From NCBI RefSeq assembly GCF_025574465.1, contig NZ_JAOBPP010000019.1:186001-250000 (forward strand): a stretch of DNA of 64,000 bases, given 5' to 3'. Under the pieces are notes generated by a model, which was not told where the DNA came from, ran no database searches, and saw only the letters and a list, made by a program, of their open reading frames with translations. The DNA is from Kordiimonas aestuarii. Lineage in GTDB: Bacteria; Pseudomonadota; Alphaproteobacteria; Sphingomonadales; Kordiimonadaceae. The position numbers and the translations under genes are program-made. Below, in pieces: positions 9,189 to 17,179 of the stretch (position 1 is its first letter; each line of letters starts with the position of its first letter).

Positions 9189-10165
9189 AAGGGCAGGCCC
9201 ATGACTGCAGCGCTTTCAGCTGAATGCGCCAGATAGACCATGTAACCAAGGTAAAGCATGATCATGGCAACACCGCTCATGCGGCCTACCTGCTTGCGCA
9301 TTTTCACAAACGGGATCAGCAACAGCGAAGAGCCAAGCATGACCCACAGATCAACCCGCAGGAAACTGTCCGGGACTGGAATGGTGCCAAAAAGCGGCGC
9401 AATCCCCATGATGGCAAGCAGGTTAAAGATGTTGGACCCTATTACATTGCCGATGGCTACCTCGCTGTGGCCGCGTACCGCGGCCATGACGCCGGTTACC
9501 AGTTCAGGCAAGCTGGTACCGAGGGCGACAAGGGTCAGGCCAATCACAGCCTCCGAGAGACCAAATTCGCGCGCAATTTCAACCGAGCCGATCACAAGCA
9601 GGTCGGCGCCTATTGCAAGGCCAACGAGGCCGCCGGCCAGGCACAGCAAGGCGAAGCTGTAGCTGTCTGGCTTGCGATCGAGTTCTTCCATTTCCGCCAT
9701 TTGAGCCGCGGCCTCAACCGGGCACGCCTTGCGAGCCATGATTGAGTAGAACAGGAAGCTGAAGAGACCAGCAAGCAGGATCATTCCTTCGACCCAGCCG
9801 AATTTACCGTCATAGGAAAGGCTGATGAACAGGAAACTTGCCGCCAGCATCATGGCAAGGTTACGGCCTACCTTGGGCGCGCAGCATGCTACGGGTGCGA
9901 GAATGGCAGGTACACCCACGACCAGAAGCGCATTTGCGATATTAGAGCCAACGACATTACCCAGCGCCAGAGTAGGGGCACCCTTGAGAACGGCATCAAC
10001 TCCGACAAGCATCTCAGGAGCTGAGGTGCCGAACGCGACAATGGTCAGGCCGATAACAAGTTTCGAGAGACCGGCTCGCATGGCAAGCGAGACTGACCCA
10101 CGGACCAGATAGTCACCGGCAACAACTAACAATACTATTCCGGCGACAACTTGAATGTATGCCAT
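9185..10165 (-). CDS. Calcium/sodium antiporter, CaCA family (YrbG-like)
   Basis: This is a 326-residue inner-membrane cation exchanger with about ten hydrophobic segments in two halves. Each half has the alpha-repeat signature of the family: AFGTSAPEMLVG near residue 46 and ALGTSLPELVTG near residue 212, with NVVGSNIAN and NVIGSNIFN following. The acidic residues in these repeats bind cation. The stop overlaps the start of the FolM-like gene (ATGA), suggesting one transcript with folB, although the functions look unrelated. Confidence 0.9.
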   Translation of the reverse strand: MAYIQVVAGIVLLVVAGDYLVRGSVSLAMRAGLSKLVIGLTIVAFGTSAPEMLVGVDAVLKGAPTLALGNVVGSNIANALLVVGVPAILAPVACCAPKVGRNLAMMLAASFLFISLSYDGKFGWVEGMILLAGLFSFLFYSIMARKACPVEAAAQMAEMEELDRKPDSYSFALLCLAGGLVGLAIGADLLVIGSVEIAREFGLSEAVIGLTLVALGTSLPELVTGVMAAVRGHSEVAIGNVIGSNIFNLLAIMGIAPLFGTIPVPDSFLRVDLWVMLGSSLLLIPFVKMRKQVGRMSGVAMIMLYLGYMVYLAHSAESAAVMGLPL

Positions 10166-10247
10166 ATGGTGATCGTGTCCTTGTTATACTTCGGGCCCCA
10201 AGTGCCTCTTGACGCTTATATAGGGATTGAGGACGCGAAAAGCAAAG

Positions 10248-11186
10248 TCAGTAGCCGCGCTTCATATCCAACTGGTTTTCCGCTGTCTCGCCGCGCTCGA
10301 GTTTTTCTATATTCCGCAGGACATATTCAGCCGCGGTGTCTGGGCGCGTTATCGCTGCGATATGGGGTGTGATGATCACATTGTCTAGCCCCCAAAGCGC
10401 ATGATCTTTTGCCAAGGGCTCTTCGGGGAAGACATCAAGAGTGGCGCCACTCAGATAGCCGCTGGTCAAAAGGGACATCAGGTCGTCAAGTACGATAAGG
10501 CTGCCGCGGCCTGCATTGACGATGCTTGCGCCCTCCGGCAGGTGCGACAGTCGGTCAAAATTCATCAGGCCCGACGTCTCTGGCGTGCTGGGTAGAAGGC
10601 CGACCAGTATGTCGGTTCGGGCGAGGAAGGTATTCAGGCTGTCTGCGCCGTGATATAGGCTGATGCCTTGATATTCGGGCTTTTCGGTGCGCGACCATGC
10701 CGCGATATCATAACCGAATGGAAGCAGGGCCTGTGCCGAGACCTGCCCCAGTGCACCGAAGCCCAGAATGCCAACACGGGTGTCTTTGGCGGCACGGGCG
10801 AAAAAACGACCCCAATCTTTTGAGCGCTGTTTGGCTAGAAGCGCGGGCATGCCGCGCTGATGCATCAGCACGCTCATGGTGACAAACTCCGCCATGCCTT
10901 CTTTCAGGCCGTCATCGCCCATACGGATGATAGGTACGTCTTTCGGCAGGTCTGGATCTCGTGTCAGGTGGTCGACGCCAGCGCCCAGTGAGAAAATCGC
11001 CTTAATGTTGGAATAACGCGCAAGCAGGCCGGGTTCGGGCTCCCACACAAAGGCATAGGCTGGTCCGTCGTCGGGACTGCCCCAGTCGGGGTGGCTGCGG
11101 AATTCCACGCTGGGGTCTACGCGCCTGACCGCTTCACGCCAGATGTCGTGGCTGTAATCTTCAAGATAGAACAGGATGCGTGTCAT
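10248..11186 (-). CDS. Glyoxylate/hydroxypyruvate reductase A-like dehydrogenase
   Basis: This D-2-hydroxyacid dehydrogenase resembles GhrA, which reduces glyoxylate and hydroxypyruvate with NADPH. The Rossmann motif GILGFGALGQVSAQAL lies in the middle, followed by the catalytic arginine segment IVNAGRGSLI, then DVFPEEPL and the histidine segment NVIITPHIAA. The start at 11186 (MTRILFYLEDYS, 312 residues) has GGGGGAA just upstream. A longer frame to 11273 adds 29 atypical residues. It appears monocistronic or promoter-proximal to the exchanger gene. Confidence 0.88.
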   Translation of the reverse strand: MTRILFYLEDYSHDIWREAVRRVDPSVEFRSHPDWGSPDDGPAYAFVWEPEPGLLARYSNIKAIFSLGAGVDHLTRDPDLPKDVPIIRMGDDGLKEGMAEFVTMSVLMHQRGMPALLAKQRSKDWGRFFARAAKDTRVGILGFGALGQVSAQALLPFGYDIAAWSRTEKPEYQGISLYHGADSLNTFLARTDILVGLLPSTPETSGLMNFDRLSHLPEGASIVNAGRGSLIVLDDLMSLLTSGYLSGATLDVFPEEPLAKDHALWGLDNVIITPHIAAITRPDTAAEYVLRNIEKLERGETAENQLDMKRGY

Positions 11187-11322
11187 GATGTTCCCCCGGT
11201 TTGTGGTTTTGCGTGGCTCAGGAAGATAGGGCGCTTTTGCGAAATGTCTGCTTGAAAAGCTGCTCAGAATCAATTATCTGTGCGGCCGAACGGATGGCTG
11301 CACACAGATGTGACAGTTTTCC

Positions 11323-11351
11323 TTGCAATTTGTGAGGCCTCCCCTTATGGT
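11323..11351 (+). promoter_or_regulatory. Candidate sigma-70-type promoter for rpmF
   Basis: TTGCAA (11323-11328) and TATGGT (11346-11351) are separated by exactly 17 bases and lie about 95 bases before the rpmF start. This was found by eye and other promoters are possible. An imperfect hairpin (TCTGTG with CACAGA ends, 11277-11309) lies just upstream. Confidence 0.4.
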
Positions 11352-11447
11352 GCGCGCCTCGAATCAAGGGGTTCGCGCGTTTGCGGGCCCTGAAGTGTTG
11401 CCCGGTGGCGCCTTTGGCGGACCCCGGCGAGCGAAAAGGTTAGAAAA

Positions 11448-11633
11448 ATGGCAGTACCTAAGAGAAAAGTAACTGGCTCTCGCCGTGGTATGCGTCGTTC
11501 GCACGATGCCCTGAAGGCCGTAAACTATCAAGAAGACTCGCACACAGGCGAATTCAAGCTGCGTCACCACATTGACCTGAAGACAGGCATGTACCGTGGT
11601 AAGCAGGTTCTGGAGCCAAAAGGCGATTATTAA
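11448..11633 (+). CDS. rpmF: 50S ribosomal protein L32
   Basis: bL32 is a small basic protein of the large ribosomal subunit. The 61 residues begin [20 protein letters not shown], the hallmark N-terminus, and end in a tail with no zinc cysteines, as is usual in proteobacteria. An AAAAGG ribosome site precedes the ATG. A strong terminator follows 29 bases after the stop, so the gene seems to form its own transcription unit. Confidence 0.97.
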   Translation: MAVPKRKVTGSRRGMRRSHDALKAVNYQEDSHTGEFKLRHHIDLKTGMYRGKQVLEPKGDY

Positions 11634-11662
11634 GCCTTACGCTTCCGTCTTCCGAAACAAAG

Positions 11663-11695
11663 AAAAACCGGCCTCTTTATGAGAGGCCGGTTTTT
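11663..11695 (+). terminator. Strong Rho-independent terminator after rpmF
   Basis: AAAAACCGGCCTCT (11663-11676) pairs perfectly with AGAGGCCGGTTTTT (11682-11695) around a five-base loop. Its A and T tails make it usable in both directions. It separates rpmF from the M48 protease gene. Confidence 0.92.
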
Positions 11696-11771
11696 CTTTG
11701 TGCGGTTTCGCCTTCTCTGTGCCATCTTGTCTGGTATGCTTGTAATCTCGGAATACAAGAATGGGGACAGG

Positions 11772-12551
11772 ATGATGCGTGTACGCCACCTTACAGCTTT
11801 CATTGCAGCACTGACATTAACCGCGTGCGTAACCACCAACGAGGTTACCGGCCGCTCCCAGTTCATTACGATTCCGCCGAGCCAGGACGCAGCCCTTGGC
11901 CTCGAGGCCATGAACGAGGTCAAGAAAACCACAGATGTCGAGACCGACAGCCCTGACGCGAAGCGTGTTCAACGCATCGGTCGCCGAATCGCCGCAATTT
12001 CCGATAACCCCAACCTGCCGTGGGAGTTCGTTGTTATTGACGAGGACGTTCTGAACGCTTGGGCCCTGCCCGGCGGCAAAATCGCAGTCTATCAGAAAAT
12101 GGTCGATAGTTTCGAAACGGATGAAGAGCTGGCTGCTGTAATCGGGCACGAGATTGCCCATGCGATCCTGCGGCACGGCGCTGAGCAGATGAGCCGCGCA
12201 CAAGCACAGAACCTTGCTATTGCCGGTGTGGGCGCGGCGGTTGGGGCAACAACCGAAGACGGGCAGATGGCACAAATGGCTGTAACCCTTGGTGCGCTTG
12301 CAGCGCAAGGCTTTGTGCAGTTGCCGCACAGCCGCGCGATGGAGCTTGAGGCCGATGACGTTGGCACACTTTACATGGCGCGGGCGGGCTATGACCCGCG
12401 GGCCGCTGTTCGGTTGTGGAAGAAGATGAGGGCCATGAAAGAGGGCGGCGGTCAACCTGCATTTCTGTCGACGCACCCCACTGACGACAAGCGCATCCAG
12501 CGACTGGAGAGCAAGATGAGTACCTACCTATCCGAGTATAAAGCTCGGTAA
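11772..12551 (+). CDS. M48-family metalloprotease, lipoprotein
   Basis: This is a zinc metallopeptidase of the Ste24/HtpX-related M48 family, predicted to be anchored as a periplasmic lipoprotein. The N-terminus is a signal peptide ending in the lipobox LTAC. The zinc motif HEIAH (VIGHEIAHAILRHG) lies near residue 125, and the third ligand is in the segment MELEADDVGTLYM. LPGGKIAVYQKMV is also conserved in the family. The start at 11772 (an adjacent ATG is at 11775) follows GGGGACAGG. The frame extends upstream into the rpmF terminator, which cannot be the start. Likely role: cell-envelope protein quality control. Confidence 0.88.
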   Translation: MMRVRHLTAFIAALTLTACVTTNEVTGRSQFITIPPSQDAALGLEAMNEVKKTTDVETDSPDAKRVQRIGRRIAAISDNPNLPWEFVVIDEDVLNAWALPGGKIAVYQKMVDSFETDEELAAVIGHEIAHAILRHGAEQMSRAQAQNLAIAGVGAAVGATTEDGQMAQMAVTLGALAAQGFVQLPHSRAMELEADDVGTLYMARAGYDPRAAVRLWKKMRAMKEGGGQPAFLSTHPTDDKRIQRLESKMSTYLSEYKAR

Positions 12552-12631
12552 AATTTTAGATAAATCCCGGGCATCAATTGCGCTTTGTCCCAAATTGAGG
12601 CAACCCTATCGACGGGGTAAGCTTTTGGGGC

Positions 12632-12654
12632 GTCACACTTTTATGTGACAGGGG
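12632..12654 (+). promoter_or_regulatory. Hairpin abutting the ribosome site of the DUF6869 gene
   Basis: GTCACA (12632-12637) and TGTGAC (12644-12649) form a perfect inverted repeat with a six-base loop, followed at once by the Shine-Dalgarno AGGGG (12650-12654) and the ATG at 12662. The arms are in the reverse order from a CRP site. It could be an operator or affect translation initiation. Confidence 0.35.
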
Positions 12655-12661
12655 TGCTAAA

Positions 12662-13105
12662 ATGACGGAACACGAGATCCAACAACTGGCAAAAAACTAC
12701 CTTGCCTACTTTCTGAATGACGGTGCAATTGATGCCACCGAATTCCGTGCTGTTGAAACCATGTGGCGACTATGCCGCGAGGATGCGAAAATTGCATTTC
12801 GTATGATCTGGGTCATCGTAAACATGATTGAAGCCGACAACAATAAGGCCTTGTCGTTCCTTGGGACCGGCCCTCTTGAGGACCTGCTCAATTTCCACGG
12901 AGACGAGGTGCTGGGTCTGTTGATTGAGGCCGCACGGGAGAATTCAAACTTCTGTGTTGCACTTTCATGCGTTTGGAAGAACGCACTGCACGAACATACA
13001 TGGTCGCAGCTAGCAGAGGTGTTACCGGGCATACGCGCGCACCACGGAGCCATATTGGCTCATGCCGAGAAGTCGAGGCCAATGTCGACCGCTGGCGCGG
13101 ACTGA
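12662..13105 (+). CDS. DUF6869-like protein of unknown function
   Basis: This 147-residue cytoplasmic protein has no signal or membrane segment. The stretch GPLEDLLNFHGDEVLGLLIE resembles the conserved core of the DUF6869 family. The tryptophan at VALSCVWKN also fits. The family has no established function, and members often occur as stand-alone genes near toxin-immunity or accessory loci. The start has AGGGG eight bases upstream. Its last 46 bases overlap the 3' end of the convergent nadC gene. Confidence 0.7.
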   Translation: MTEHEIQQLAKNYLAYFLNDGAIDATEFRAVETMWRLCREDAKIAFRMIWVIVNMIEADNNKALSFLGTGPLEDLLNFHGDEVLGLLIEAARENSNFCVALSCVWKNALHEHTWSQLAEVLPGIRAHHGAILAHAEKSRPMSTAGAD

Positions 13106-13902
13106 GTAAGCCGCCCGACAGAGATATAGTCCACACCGCTTTCAGCAATTGCACGAATGGTGTTCAGACTGACGCCGCCCGATGCTTCACAGGGAACCTT
13201 ACCGTTCACAATGGTCAGCGCCTCCCGAAGCGTGCCAGGGGGCATGTTGTCGAGAAGCAGGCTGTCCGCACCTGCCTTCAGGGCCTCACGAACCTGTTCC
13301 AGTGTATCACATTCCACCTGCACATCTTGGCGTCCCGCAGCCTGGGCACCCGCCACAGCAGCCGCGACAGAACCCGCAACCGCGATATGATTATCCTTGA
13401 TCATGACGGCATCAAAAAGGCCCATACGATGATTTTTGGCACCGCCCATATTGGTGGCGTATTTACCAAGCTTCCTCAACCCCGGAATGGTCTTGCGGGT
13501 ATCAAGGAGGGTAGCGCCCGTGCCGTCAATCCTGTCGACATATTGCCGGGTGAGGGTGGCAATGCCGGAAAGATGCTGCACGATGTTGAGCGCCGTGCGC
13601 TCGGCGGTCAGCAGCGCGCGGGCCTTGCCCTTGATGGTGACAATCTCTGTCCCCGGGGTGACCTTGTCGCCGTCCCTGACGTGACATACAATTTTGCACT
13701 CAGGGTCAAGGCGGCGGAAGATAGGCCCCACTAGGGGCACGCCTGCAATCACCATGGTCTCGCGTGCGTTCATTATTGCTGTCAGGCGTGCCTCGGCCGG
13801 GATAACGGTTGCGCAGGTGATATCGCCGTCGCCGATATCCTCCGCGAAGGCGATATCAATGAATGTGTCGACTTCCTCACCACTCAGGGGAAACAAACTC
13901 AT
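13060..13902 (-). CDS. nadC: Nicotinate-nucleotide pyrophosphorylase (carboxylating)
   Basis: NadC converts quinolinate and PRPP to nicotinate mononucleotide in de novo NAD synthesis. The family hallmarks are EDIGDGDIT near the N-terminus, ERTALNIVQHLSGIAT, the segment LLDTRKTIPGLR, NHRMGLFDAVMIKDNHI, QVECDTLEQ and LLDNMPP. The start at 13902 (MSLFPLSGEE, 280 residues) has AAAGGGAAAA upstream. An earlier in-frame ATG at 13965 would overlap nadA and adds 21 atypical residues. It follows nadA by 25 bases. Confidence 0.95.
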   Translation of the reverse strand: MSLFPLSGEEVDTFIDIAFAEDIGDGDITCATVIPAEARLTAIMNARETMVIAGVPLVGPIFRRLDPECKIVCHVRDGDKVTPGTEIVTIKGKARALLTAERTALNIVQHLSGIATLTRQYVDRIDGTGATLLDTRKTIPGLRKLGKYATNMGGAKNHRMGLFDAVMIKDNHIAVAGSVAAAVAGAQAAGRQDVQVECDTLEQVREALKAGADSLLLDNMPPGTLREALTIVNGKVPCEASGGVSLNTIRAIAESGVDYISVGRLTQSAPAVDIGLDFSA

Positions 13903-13927
13903 AAGGGTTTTCCCTTTGTCTTTGTTG

Positions 13928-14926
13928 TCAGGCGCCGATGGCGGAGACATCTTTGGCGGGACCAACTGCCGGGCTCATTTCAAGCATTTTCCTGAGCGGT
14001 TTTTCCGCGGCAATGCGGGTTTCCTCATCCAGTTCGATTTCCGGGCCTTCATCCCGCAGACACAGGTACAGCTTTTCCATAGTATTCAGCGCCATGAAGG
14101 GGCAGGTGTTGCAACTGCAGTTGCCGTCAGCTCCTGGCGCGCCGATGAAGGTTTTATGCGGTGCGGCCTTTTCCATCTGGTGGATAATGCCGGGCTCGGT
14201 TGCCACGATGATCGTGTCGGCATCACTCTCCGTCGCGAACTTCAAAATTGAGCTTGTGGAGCCGACGTGGTCTGCATGCTGCACGATATTGTCGGGGCAC
14301 TCCGGGTGGGCGGCGACCGGCGCATCCGGGTGCTTGGCCTTGAGCTTGACCAGCTCCTTTTCGCTGAACAGTTCGTGCACGATGCACGTGCCCTGCCACA
14401 AAAGCATGTTGCGGCCAAGCTTGCGTGACAGGAAGCCGCCTAGATGCCGGTCAGGTGCGAAGATGATCTTCTGGTTTTCCGGGATCTGGCGCACGATATG
14501 CTCGGCGTTGGAGCTTGTGACAATGATGTCGGTATGCGCTTTCACGGCCGCTGAACAATTGATGTAACTCAGGACCATATGGTCCGGGTGTGCTTTGACG
14601 AATTTTTCAAACTCGTCCGGCGGGCAACTGTCCTCAAGGCTGCAACCAGCAGCGAGGTCAGGCAGCACTACCTTTTTCCCGGGGCTCAAAATCTTGGCAA
14701 CTTCGGCCATGAAGCGCACGCCGCAGAAGACGATCATGTCGGCGTCGGTTTCGGCTGCCTTGCGGGAAAGGTCCAGGCTGTCGCCAACGAAATCTGCGAT
14801 GTCCTGAATTTCACCGGCTTGGTAATAGTGCGCGAGAATTACAGCGTTTTTCTCTTCGCGCAGGCGCTTGATTTCCGCCACCAAGTCAAGGGTGGGGTCC
14901 ACAGCCGGATGCGATACTAGGTTCAT
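13928..14926 (-). CDS. nadA: Quinolinate synthase A
   Basis: NadA condenses iminoaspartate with dihydroxyacetone phosphate to quinolinate using a [4Fe-4S] cluster. Visible motifs are AVILAHYYQAGEIQDIAD, DADMIVFCGVRFMAE (first cluster cysteine), AGCSLEDSC, YINCSA, APDRHLG, and the C-terminal cysteine set in GNCSCNTCPFMALN. The start at 14926 (MNLVSHPAVDP, 332 residues) has AGGAG five bases upstream. The longer frame to 14959 lacks support. nadC follows, but no nadB (L-aspartate oxidase) is adjacent, so iminoaspartate must come from a gene elsewhere. Confidence 0.96.
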   Translation of the reverse strand: MNLVSHPAVDPTLDLVAEIKRLREEKNAVILAHYYQAGEIQDIADFVGDSLDLSRKAAETDADMIVFCGVRFMAEVAKILSPGKKVVLPDLAAGCSLEDSCPPDEFEKFVKAHPDHMVLSYINCSAAVKAHTDIIVTSSNAEHIVRQIPENQKIIFAPDRHLGGFLSRKLGRNMLLWQGTCIVHELFSEKELVKLKAKHPDAPVAAHPECPDNIVQHADHVGSTSSILKFATESDADTIIVATEPGIIHQMEKAAPHKTFIGAPGADGNCSCNTCPFMALNTMEKLYLCLRDEGPEIELDEETRIAAEKPLRKMLEMSPAVGPAKDVSAIGA

Positions 14927-14997
14927 ATTTGTCTCCTGCGCGCTACTCAATAACATCATTCAGCGGCATAAATACCGACCCGGCGCCGTAAAGGCAA

Positions 14998-15921
14998 TCA
15001 AGGATTTCTGCCCGCTCGCCCAAGTTCATACTGTGTGGTCAAACTGGGCTGGCCTTTGCACTTCACCCGCTTTTCGTCAACCAAGGCAATAAGATGCCCC
15101 AATACAGACCGCGCCGCAGCTGGGTGCAGGCGCCTGTCCACATGCTGATACATGCGGTTGACCATCATATCGATATTCATTGGCCCCTCTTCAAGGTGCT
15201 TGAGGATCTGGGCTTCGCGCATGCGGCGGTGCGCGATAATGCTTTGCACAAAGGCTTCCGGGTTGGCGACGGATGGCCCATGCGTGGGATATAACCGATC
15301 TGGTTGCAGATTGCTGACGCGTTGCAGGCTTTTCAGGTAATCGCGTAAATCGCCGTCAGGCGGGGCAATCACGGTGGTGGCCCAGCCCATGATGTGGTCC
15401 CCGACAAAAAGTGCATTTTCTTCCTTCAATAGAAAACAGAGGTGATTGGCGGTATGGCCGGGGGTGTGATACGCGGTCAGCGTCCAGTCGTCGCCAGCGA
15501 TCACAGCGCCATCCGCAATGCTATGGTCTTGCCTGAAGTCCCAGTCGGCCCCCGCTTCCACATCTTCGCCTTCCAGGCCGCCCTTGCGTCCAGCGCCGTG
15601 CTGGCCGAAAGCATATATCGGCGCGCCTGTGCGTTGCGAAAGCCAGCTTGATAGCGGGGAATGGTCGATATGCGTATGAGTCACGAGGATATGGCTGATC
15701 TCACGGTCACCCGCCGCTTTCAGGATGGCGTCGCCATGTTCGGGCATTATCGGGCCGGGGTCGATGACGGCGAGGCTGCGGCGATGACCTATGAGATAGG
15801 TGCCGGTTCCGGTGTAGGTGAAAGGGCTGGGGTTTTTGCACAGGACGCGGGTAATCAGCGGGCTGAGTTTTTCAGCCTCGCCATAGGGGGCGGTGAAGTC
15901 CTGAATAAAGTGCGGGCCCAT
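14998..15921 (-). CDS. MBL-fold metallo-hydrolase (LACTB2-like)
   Basis: This 307-residue metallo-beta-lactamase-fold hydrolase has the metal motif HTHIDHSPL (H-x-H-x-D-H) near residue 82. Further ligand segments are YHTPGHTANHLCF, FVGDHIMGW and the C-terminal LYPTHGP. The last 75 residues look like the winged-helix domain found in LACTB2-type enzymes. Those relatives act on thioesters or single-stranded RNA, so the substrate here is unknown. AGAGGAAG precedes the ATG. It lies just upstream of nadA on the same strand. Confidence 0.85.
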   Translation of the reverse strand: MGPHFIQDFTAPYGEAEKLSPLITRVLCKNPSPFTYTGTGTYLIGHRRSLAVIDPGPIMPEHGDAILKAAGDREISHILVTHTHIDHSPLSSWLSQRTGAPIYAFGQHGAGRKGGLEGEDVEAGADWDFRQDHSIADGAVIAGDDWTLTAYHTPGHTANHLCFLLKEENALFVGDHIMGWATTVIAPPDGDLRDYLKSLQRVSNLQPDRLYPTHGPSVANPEAFVQSIIAHRRMREAQILKHLEEGPMNIDMMVNRMYQHVDRRLHPAAARSVLGHLIALVDEKRVKCKGQPSLTTQYELGRAGRNP

Positions 15922-16268
15922 ATGCTTCCTCTCGCCAGACGCAGAGACAATCTGTCTTAGGCCTAAACTGTATCAAAGGGAGAGAAAAGCAAAATGGGTC
16001 GAAGCCGACTGCACCAGCGGATTGAGGTGGGGCATTGAGGTGCAGTCGGACTTCGATTTCTTCGGATCACAGGCAGTGGCAGCTGGATGCGATCCTTAAA
16101 CTTGGAAACCCGGGATCAGGTGGCAGCCGGAGCACCGGGTTCGTAATCAGTATCGCAACTCGTGTGCCAGTTTATAAATCATTTAAAATCAAAGGCTTAT
16201 TGTTTTTCTAAAATTACCTGTATCATTGAGGGACGCGCATGGTTCATTTTGAAACATCTATAAATGTA
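15922..16268. other. 347-base intergenic region with two bulged hairpins
   Basis: No gene is credible here; short frames near 16240 are weak. Two hairpins follow one another. The first pairs TCGAAGCCGACTGCACC (15999-16015) with GGTGCAGTCGGACTTCGA (16039-16056), 17 pairs and one bulge. The second pairs GAAACCCGG (16105-16113) with CCGGGTTC (16135-16142), again with one bulged base. Loops are 23 and 21 bases and both contain an AGGTGG...GCA-like string. The first loop also contains part of a direct repeat, ATTGAGGTG (16021 and 16034). Whether this is a small RNA, a repeat element or a modA transcript end is unknown. Confidence 0.5.
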
Positions 16269-17039
16269 TCATTTTGGTACAATTGGGGCGAAGCCGTATT
16301 TTTTCCAGACCTGGGCAGCTTGTTCGCTGACAAGAAAGATAAAAAGGGAATCGGCTGCCCGCCCGGCCTTTTTTGTTCGACCCGCGGCATAGAGGATAGG
16401 TGGGATATTATCGCCGGGTACCACGCCGACAACATCAACGCGGCTGCTGAGCCGCGCATCGGAGGCATACACAAAGCCCGGCATGCCACCCCGTTCAACC
16501 AGAACCAGGGTTTGCCGAACGCTTGTGCCCATGGCCGCCTGTGGCTTCAGTTTTTCCCACAGGTTCAGATGTTCGAGGTATGAACGCGCATAAGCACCAG
16601 CCGGGGCGATTGTAGGGTCGGCAATCGCAAACCGCGCGCTTCCAATTACCTGCTCCAACTGGGCCGTTGTAAGGGCGGTATCAGCCATTGCGCCACTGCC
16701 GGGTTGCACCAGGACCAGCCTGTTTTGCACCACGTTTTTCGGACTGCTGGCCAATAAACCACGGGCTTGCAGGAACGCGACCCAGTCTGGGTTGGCGGAC
16801 AGCATAATATGGGCAGGCGCACCGGCAGCGACCTGCCGGGCCATCATGGCGCTCGGGCCAAATGAAATACGCGGGGCGGCATAGCCAGTGGCGTCGGCCC
16901 ATGACTGTGCGAGTTCGGGCAGGGCATTTGTCAGGCTTGCGGCTGCAAAAACTGTTACCGCCTCGTCGTCCGCGATTGTTGGCGGGGTCGAAATGCCGAG
17001 TAGAAAACAAACGAGCAGAAGGTCGCGAAGCAAGATCAC
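16269..17039 (-). CDS. modA: Molybdate-binding periplasmic protein ModA
   Basis: ModA captures molybdate (or tungstate) in the periplasm for an ABC importer. The 256-residue product has a signal peptide (cleavage near TPPTIADD). It also has the family motifs VTVFAAASLTNALPELA, FGPSAMMARQVAAGAPAHIMLSAN, the NRLVLV strand, FAIADPTIAPAGAYA and GFVYASDA. A solute-binding protein for another oxyanion is the alternative. The permease and ATPase genes modB and modC are not adjacent, unlike the usual operon. The moaD-moaE pair 11 kb away shows the cell makes molybdopterin. Confidence 0.9.
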   Translation of the reverse strand: MILLRDLLLVCFLLGISTPPTIADDEAVTVFAAASLTNALPELAQSWADATGYAAPRISFGPSAMMARQVAAGAPAHIMLSANPDWVAFLQARGLLASSPKNVVQNRLVLVQPGSGAMADTALTTAQLEQVIGSARFAIADPTIAPAGAYARSYLEHLNLWEKLKPQAAMGTSVRQTLVLVERGGMPGFVYASDARLSSRVDVVGVVPGDNIPPILYAAGRTKKAGRAADSLFIFLVSEQAAQVWKKYGFAPIVPK

Positions 17040-17179
17040 TGAGTAAATCCTCTGGGTCCAATCAAAGCCATTGTTACATGGCGCCTGCTTCCCGGTAAAG
17101 CGGCGCGGATGAAATATGCATTGTGTGTTTCTCCGCCGCTGGGCTACGCTCCCTCCGATCAGTGGGGGAGAAATAGCTG

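Noticed and set aside
12632..12649. CRP/FNR-type operator.
   Set aside because: The arms are GTCACA...TGTGAC, the reverse of TGTGA...TCACA, and the site lies against the ribosome-binding site.
16239..16583. A 114-codon plus-strand frame in the modA 3' region.
   Set aside because: Most of it is antisense to modA, and the unique start has no ribosome site.
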